NCBI RefSeq assembly: GCF_020687765.1
Contig: NZ_JAJEWJ010000002.1
Location: 1-64,000, forward strand
DNA from: Sphingobacterium sp. FBM7-1
GTDB taxonomy: Bacteria > Bacteroidota > Bacteroidia > Sphingobacteriales > Sphingobacteriaceae
Direction: 5' to 3'
DNA length: 64,000 nt
The notes under the pieces are model-generated. The model was not told the origin of the DNA and searched no databases. It was given only the letters and a program-made list of their open reading frames with translations. Shown piece after piece: positions 60,543 through 64,000 of the stretch. How positions within the stretch are numbered: position 1 is the stretch's first letter; each line of letters starts with the position of its first letter. The translations under genes were made by a program, and so were the position numbers.

Positions 60543-61928
60543 ATGAATATACTATCTAAATTTTTGGTTACGGCGGCGGTAGGTTTTATGGCGTACCAGC
60601 CCCTGCATGTGGAAGCACAGCAAGACAAAGGCAAATGGATGGATCTGTTTGACGGTAAAACATTGACAGGTTGGAAGACGCTTGGGGGAGAAGCGCCTTA
60701 TAACGTGGAGAATGGGATGATTGTCGGGACGATGACGAAAGGAACACCAAATTCTTTCTTGGTCACCGAGCAGGAATATGGCGATTTTATTTTGGAAGTA
60801 GACGTAAAACTGGAAGGTAACCGCACGAATTCGGGTATTCAGACGCGTAGTCAGTATGATCCGGCGGCGAATGATGGAAAAGGTAGGGTGCAGGGCCGGC
60901 AGGTAGAAATTGATCCGAGTGACCGAGCTTGGACGGGTGGTATTTATGACGAAGCGCGCCGCGGATGGCTCTATCCATTGGATCTGAATGAGAAAGCGAA
61001 ATCGGCTTATAAGCAGGAGGAGTTTAACCGCATTCGTATAGAAGCAATCGGCGATGAATTGCGTACGTGGGTAAACGGTGTGCCGGTTTCTTATGTTATT
61101 GATACCATAGATAGAAAAGGTTTTATTGGCCTGCAGGTACATAGTATCGCTGACGATTTACACGGGAAAAAAGTTTACTTTAAAAACGTGCGAATCCAAA
61201 CAAAAGGCCTAAAGCCAACGGAATTTCCGAAAGATGTATTTATCGTGAATGTGAAGCCTAACACCTTAAGTGCTGCTGAAGAAAAAGCAGGTGTTTCTTT
61301 GTTATTTGACGGTAAATCGACTGAAAGTTGGCGAAGTGTACACCATAATACTTTCCCTACGAAAGGTTGGAAAGTGGCCAACGGCGAGATCACCGTATTG
61401 AAATCGGATGGGGGTGAGTCTACAAATGGGGGAGATATTATCACGCGTGATCAGTATGCGGTTTTTGATCTTTCGTTTGAATTTAAATTAACCCCGGGCG
61501 CCAATAGCGGCGTGAAGTATTTCGTTACCCTTAAGGAACAGACGACCGGGTCAGCTATTGGGTTGGAATACCAAATTTTAGATGATGAGCGACACCCGGA
61601 TGCCAAGGCGGGGCGCGACGGGAATCGTACCTTGGCGTCGTTGTATGACTTGATCACTTCTAATAAGGAGCGCCGCGCGCGTCGACCTATTGGTGAATGG
61701 AACCGTGGGCGGGTGGTCGTATCGGAAGATAATACGGTGACGCACTACCTCAACGGCTTTAAGATGCTTGAATACAAGCGCGGATCGCAAGATTACTTGG
61801 ATTTGGTAGCGAAGAGTAAATACAAAGATTGGGATAATTTTGGTGGTGCAGCCCGGGGGCATATCCTTTTACAGGATCATGGTGATCACGTGTCTTTCCG
61901 GAATATCAAGGTGAAAAAAACAAAGTAA
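60543..61928 (+). CDS. DUF1080 protein with two 3-keto-disaccharide hydrolase domains
   Basis: A 461-residue secreted protein (signal ending near VEAQQ). Two DUF1080 concanavalin-like domains: about 33-200 (WMDLFDGKTLTGWKTLG, SGIQTRSQY) and 250-460 (LLFDGKSTESWRSV, NSGVKYFVT). This family cleaves 3-keto-glycosides by beta-elimination. Having two domains in one chain may give two specificities or one catalytic and one binding domain. Its neighbours are two exported Gfo/Idh/MocA dehydrogenases that could make and restore the 3-keto sugar. Confidence 0.87.
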   Translation: MNILSKFLVTAAVGFMAYQPLHVEAQQDKGKWMDLFDGKTLTGWKTLGGEAPYNVENGMIVGTMTKGTPNSFLVTEQEYGDFILEVDVKLEGNRTNSGIQTRSQYDPAANDGKGRVQGRQVEIDPSDRAWTGGIYDEARRGWLYPLDLNEKAKSAYKQEEFNRIRIEAIGDELRTWVNGVPVSYVIDTIDRKGFIGLQVHSIADDLHGKKVYFKNVRIQTKGLKPTEFPKDVFIVNVKPNTLSAAEEKAGVSLLFDGKSTESWRSVHHNTFPTKGWKVANGEITVLKSDGGESTNGGDIITRDQYAVFDLSFEFKLTPGANSGVKYFVTLKEQTTGSAIGLEYQILDDERHPDAKAGRDGNRTLASLYDLITSNKERRARRPIGEWNRGRVVVSEDNTVTHYLNGFKMLEYKRGSQDYLDLVAKSKYKDWDNFGGAARGHILLQDHGDHVSFRNIKVKKTK

Positions 61929-61948
61929 TTACGCTAAAAAAATAGGAT

Positions 61949-63364
61949 ATGAACCATTACCTTTCACGTCGTAGTTTTATTAGCCGCGCTGCTATGGTGG
62001 GCGGTGGCGTGATGTTATCGAATAGTCTTTTAGGGAAAATCCCGTTTGCATCGGCTAATGAGCGCGTAAATTTAGCTTGTGTGGGCGTTGGAAACCGTGC
62101 GGGCGAGATCATCCGCGATCTATATAAAACGGGGCTTTGTAATATTGTGGCGCTGTGCGACGTCGATATGGGCGCGAAACAGACGGAGCCGATCTTAAAG
62201 CAGTTTCCGGATGCGCCCCGCTTCCAGGATTTTAGGCAGATGTTCGACAAAATGGGGAACCAAATTGATGCGGTAGTGATCGGTACGCCGGATTTTGCCC
62301 ATTTTGCGGTAACGATGATGGCCTTGGATTTGGGGATCCATGTGTATGTGGAAAAACCTATGGCACATACTTTTTGGGAAGCCGAATTGATGATGCAGAA
62401 AGCGAAAAAGCACCATAAGGTGGTTACGCAGATGGGAAATCAAGGGCATTCGGAAGCGAACTATTTTCAGTTCAAAGCTTGGAAGGATGCCGGAATTATT
62501 AAGGATGTAACGCGGATTGATGCGCACATGAATAATGCGCGCCGTTGGCATCCTTGGGACACGAATATTAAAAACTTCCCAGCGGCGGAACGGATTCCGG
62601 ATACGTTAGACTGGGAGGTCTGGCAGATGCAGACCTTAGGACATGACTACAATAAAGATTTTGTAAACGGGCAGTGGCGTTGTTGGTTTGATTTCGGAAT
62701 GGGCGCGCTGGGCGACTGGGGTGCACATATTCTAGATACCGCACACGAGTTTCTCGAACTTGGTTTGCCGACGGAGGTAGAGGCTACTTTCTTGGAAGGG
62801 CATAATGCCTTCTTTTTCCCGAAGTCGTCTACGATTAAATTTCATTTCCCCAAACGGAGAAGAATGCCGGCAGTGGACATTACTTGGTACGACGGGCTGG
62901 ATAATCTGCCGCAGATTCCCGAGGGTTACGGGGTTTCAGGGCTGGATCCCAACATTCCGCCACCGAGTACGGGTGAACTGGAACCAGCAAAGCTTAATCC
63001 GGGCAAGATTATCTATAGTAAGGACTTGACCTTTAAAGGTGGGTCGCACGGAAGTACGTTGGAGATTATCCCGGAAGGGAAAGCGGAGGACTTGAAATAC
63101 AGATTGCCGGAAGTGCCGGTGTCGCCTTCCAATCATTTTGCGAATTTCTTGAAGGCTTGTAAGGGAGAGGAAAAGACGCGGTCGCCGTTTGAGGTTGCCG
63201 GACCGTTGAGCCAGGTGTTCTGTCTGGGGGTAATTACCCAGCGGCTAAATGGAAAAATAGCTTTTGATCCCATTAAAAAGGAGATTACTAACGATAAATT
63301 TGCGAATGCTTTGTTGGTAGGGCCACCACCAGCTAAAGGATGGGAGCAGTTTTATAAGGTTTAA
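61949..63364 (+). CDS. Tat-exported Gfo/Idh/MocA oxidoreductase
   Basis: A 471-residue dehydrogenase with a clear Tat signal (SRRSFISRAAMVGGG). CVGVGNRAGE (about 44-53) is the nucleotide fold and EKP (135-137) carries the catalytic Lys. DFGMGALGDWGAHILDTAHEFLELG matches the exported group. Tat export implies folding with bound NAD(P) before crossing the membrane, so the cofactor would be recycled in the periplasm. It is 20 bp after the DUF1080 gene; a bidirectional terminator follows. Confidence 0.9.
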   Translation: MNHYLSRRSFISRAAMVGGGVMLSNSLLGKIPFASANERVNLACVGVGNRAGEIIRDLYKTGLCNIVALCDVDMGAKQTEPILKQFPDAPRFQDFRQMFDKMGNQIDAVVIGTPDFAHFAVTMMALDLGIHVYVEKPMAHTFWEAELMMQKAKKHHKVVTQMGNQGHSEANYFQFKAWKDAGIIKDVTRIDAHMNNARRWHPWDTNIKNFPAAERIPDTLDWEVWQMQTLGHDYNKDFVNGQWRCWFDFGMGALGDWGAHILDTAHEFLELGLPTEVEATFLEGHNAFFFPKSSTIKFHFPKRRRMPAVDITWYDGLDNLPQIPEGYGVSGLDPNIPPPSTGELEPAKLNPGKIIYSKDLTFKGGSHGSTLEIIPEGKAEDLKYRLPEVPVSPSNHFANFLKACKGEEKTRSPFEVAGPLSQVFCLGVITQRLNGKIAFDPIKKEITNDKFANALLVGPPPAKGWEQFYKV

Positions 63365-63382
63365 AGTGACCAACAATGGGTT

Positions 63383-63418
63383 AAAAAAAGGCGTTCTTTT
63401 GATTGAACGCCTTTTTTT
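63383..63418. terminator. bidirectional terminator
   Basis: AAAAAAAGGCGTTC (63383-63396) and GAACGCCTTTTTTT (63405-63418) form a perfect 14-bp stem with an 8-nt loop. A run and T run on either side serve both convergent genes. Confidence 0.92.
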
Positions 63419-63437
63419 ATGGGTGCTATGCGGAGAC

Positions 63438-64000
63438 TTACAGATTGGCTAAAGCCGTTTCAAAATCCGCAATAAGGTCATCAATATGCTCGATACCTAC
63501 CGAAACCCGGAGTAAGCCGTTGCTAAAGGATGGCTTGTTGCTCTTCTCTCCCGATTGGTGGGCGCCCCACATACTGGCTGGGTGGGTGATCAGCGATTCT
63601 ACGCCGCCCAGACTGACCGCGTTTTGGAAAAACTGTAGGGTATTTAATAGGGCTTGTGCACGTTGGTATTGCTGGGCATCGTCTGCGCCGTCCACTTCAA
63701 TCGCCAGCATACCGGTAAACCCTTTCATTTGCTTTTTAGCTAAAGCGTATTGGGGATGGCTTTCTAGTCCGACGTAGGTTACCGACTTAATGCGTGGATG
63801 TTTTTCCAGCCATTGTGCCAAGGCAAGTGCATTTTCATTGATCTGACGGACGCGTAAGGCTAAGGTTTTTAAACCGCGTAAAAGCAACCAAGAATCGAAC
63901 GGACTTAAAGAAGCCCCTAAGAGGAGGGATCTACGCCAAACTTGCTCGATGTATTCGGCGGAACCGCATACGGCGCCGGCGGTGAGATCGCTATGTCCGC
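63438..64000 (-). CDS. PLP-dependent Cys/Met metabolism enzyme (partial)
   Basis: The visible C-terminal 187 residues of a cystathionine gamma-synthase/lyase or methionine gamma-lyase-type enzyme; the reading frame stays open to the window edge, so the N-terminal half is outside. GHSDLTAGAVCG follows the PLP-lysine region in this family, and LGGVESLITHPASM plus LLRVSVGIEHIDDLIADFETAL are the conserved end. The ATG at 63887 is internal. Exact activity cannot be fixed without the active-site half. Confidence 0.85.
   Translation of the reverse strand, partial: GHSDLTAGAVCGSAEYIEQVWRRSLLLGASLSPFDSWLLLRGLKTLALRVRQINENALALAQWLEKHPRIKSVTYVGLESHPQYALAKKQMKGFTGMLAIEVDGADDAQQYQRAQALLNTLQFFQNAVSLGGVESLITHPASMWGAHQSGEKSNKPSFSNGLLRVSVGIEHIDDLIADFETALANL

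Overview
The window looks like a chromosomal stretch from a Bacteroidota species, most likely in the Sphingobacteriaceae (Sphingobacterium/Pedobacter relatives). The evidence is a SusC/SusD glycan locus, Reg_prop sensor kinase, GH43/GH105 enzymes, DUF4374, DUF5000 and DUF4998 lipoproteins, and several -7 boxes of the Bacteroidota form TAnnTTTG. No rRNA, tRNA, CRISPR array or intact transposase was recognised. Base composition is moderate, with a GC-richer nitrate/molybdenum block and AT-rich control regions.

Layout. (1) 1-1125: end of a phage-like or mobile module: FN3-type C-terminus, a DUF5675 protein and two small membrane-type proteins, closed by a terminator. (2) 1262-13231: a secreted nuclease, then an iron/siderophore locus. 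It has an AraC regulator, a divergent PIG-L deacetylase, a TonB receptor, a DUF4374 lipoprotein, a periplasmic ankyrin protein, a DUF2271 protein, a PepSY/flavodoxin/FAD reductase and ApbE. It resembles Bacteroides XusABC xenosiderophore uptake with an added flavin electron chain. One inverted repeat, TAGA-N5-TCTA, lies at the -7/start region of all three of its promoters. (3) 13256-29827: a long minus-strand nitrate-assimilation and molybdenum-cofactor operon (nirB, nirD, moeB-like, moaC-moaB fusion, moeA, narK, a three-part nitrate reductase fusion, a rubredoxin protein, tauE/safE, moaA, moaD, moaE, mobA, holin-like), with siroheme-pathway cobA divergent from it.

(4) 29881-39233: housekeeping genes: an FtsX permease, typA, a palindrome-rich extragenic island, ispH, hemH, a membrane phosphoesterase and galT-galK. 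(5) 39275-58917: a polysaccharide utilisation locus. Its hybrid two-component regulator is split into a sensor kinase and a REC-AraC regulator, with two opposite-strand GH43 genes between them. SusC, SusD, a DUF5000 lipoprotein, a DUF4998-GH43 enzyme, GH105, a BNR_4 propeller enzyme and an LctP-type permease follow. The enzyme set fits a glycan rich in arabinose/galactose and capped with uronic acid or rhamnose (arabinogalactan or pectin side chains), but the substrate is inferred. A repeated motif with CAAA-type half-sites 21 bp apart occurs in both control regions of this locus. (6) 59218-63364: a dehydrogenase/DUF1080/dehydrogenase trio matching the recently described periplasmic 3-keto-glycoside route. 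(7) 63438-64000: the C-terminal part of a PLP-dependent Cys/Met-metabolism enzyme that runs off the window.

How the genes work together. In the iron locus the receptor and lipoprotein would capture a ferric chelate, and the PepSY reductase would move NAD(P)H electrons across the inner membrane, perhaps through a flavin placed on DUF2271 by ApbE. In the nitrate operon NarK imports nitrate, the fusion reductase makes nitrite and NirBD makes ammonium, while the co-transcribed genes supply molybdopterin and CobA supplies the siroheme precursor. In the glycan locus the split regulator senses a sugar and drives outer-membrane import plus enzymatic trimming.
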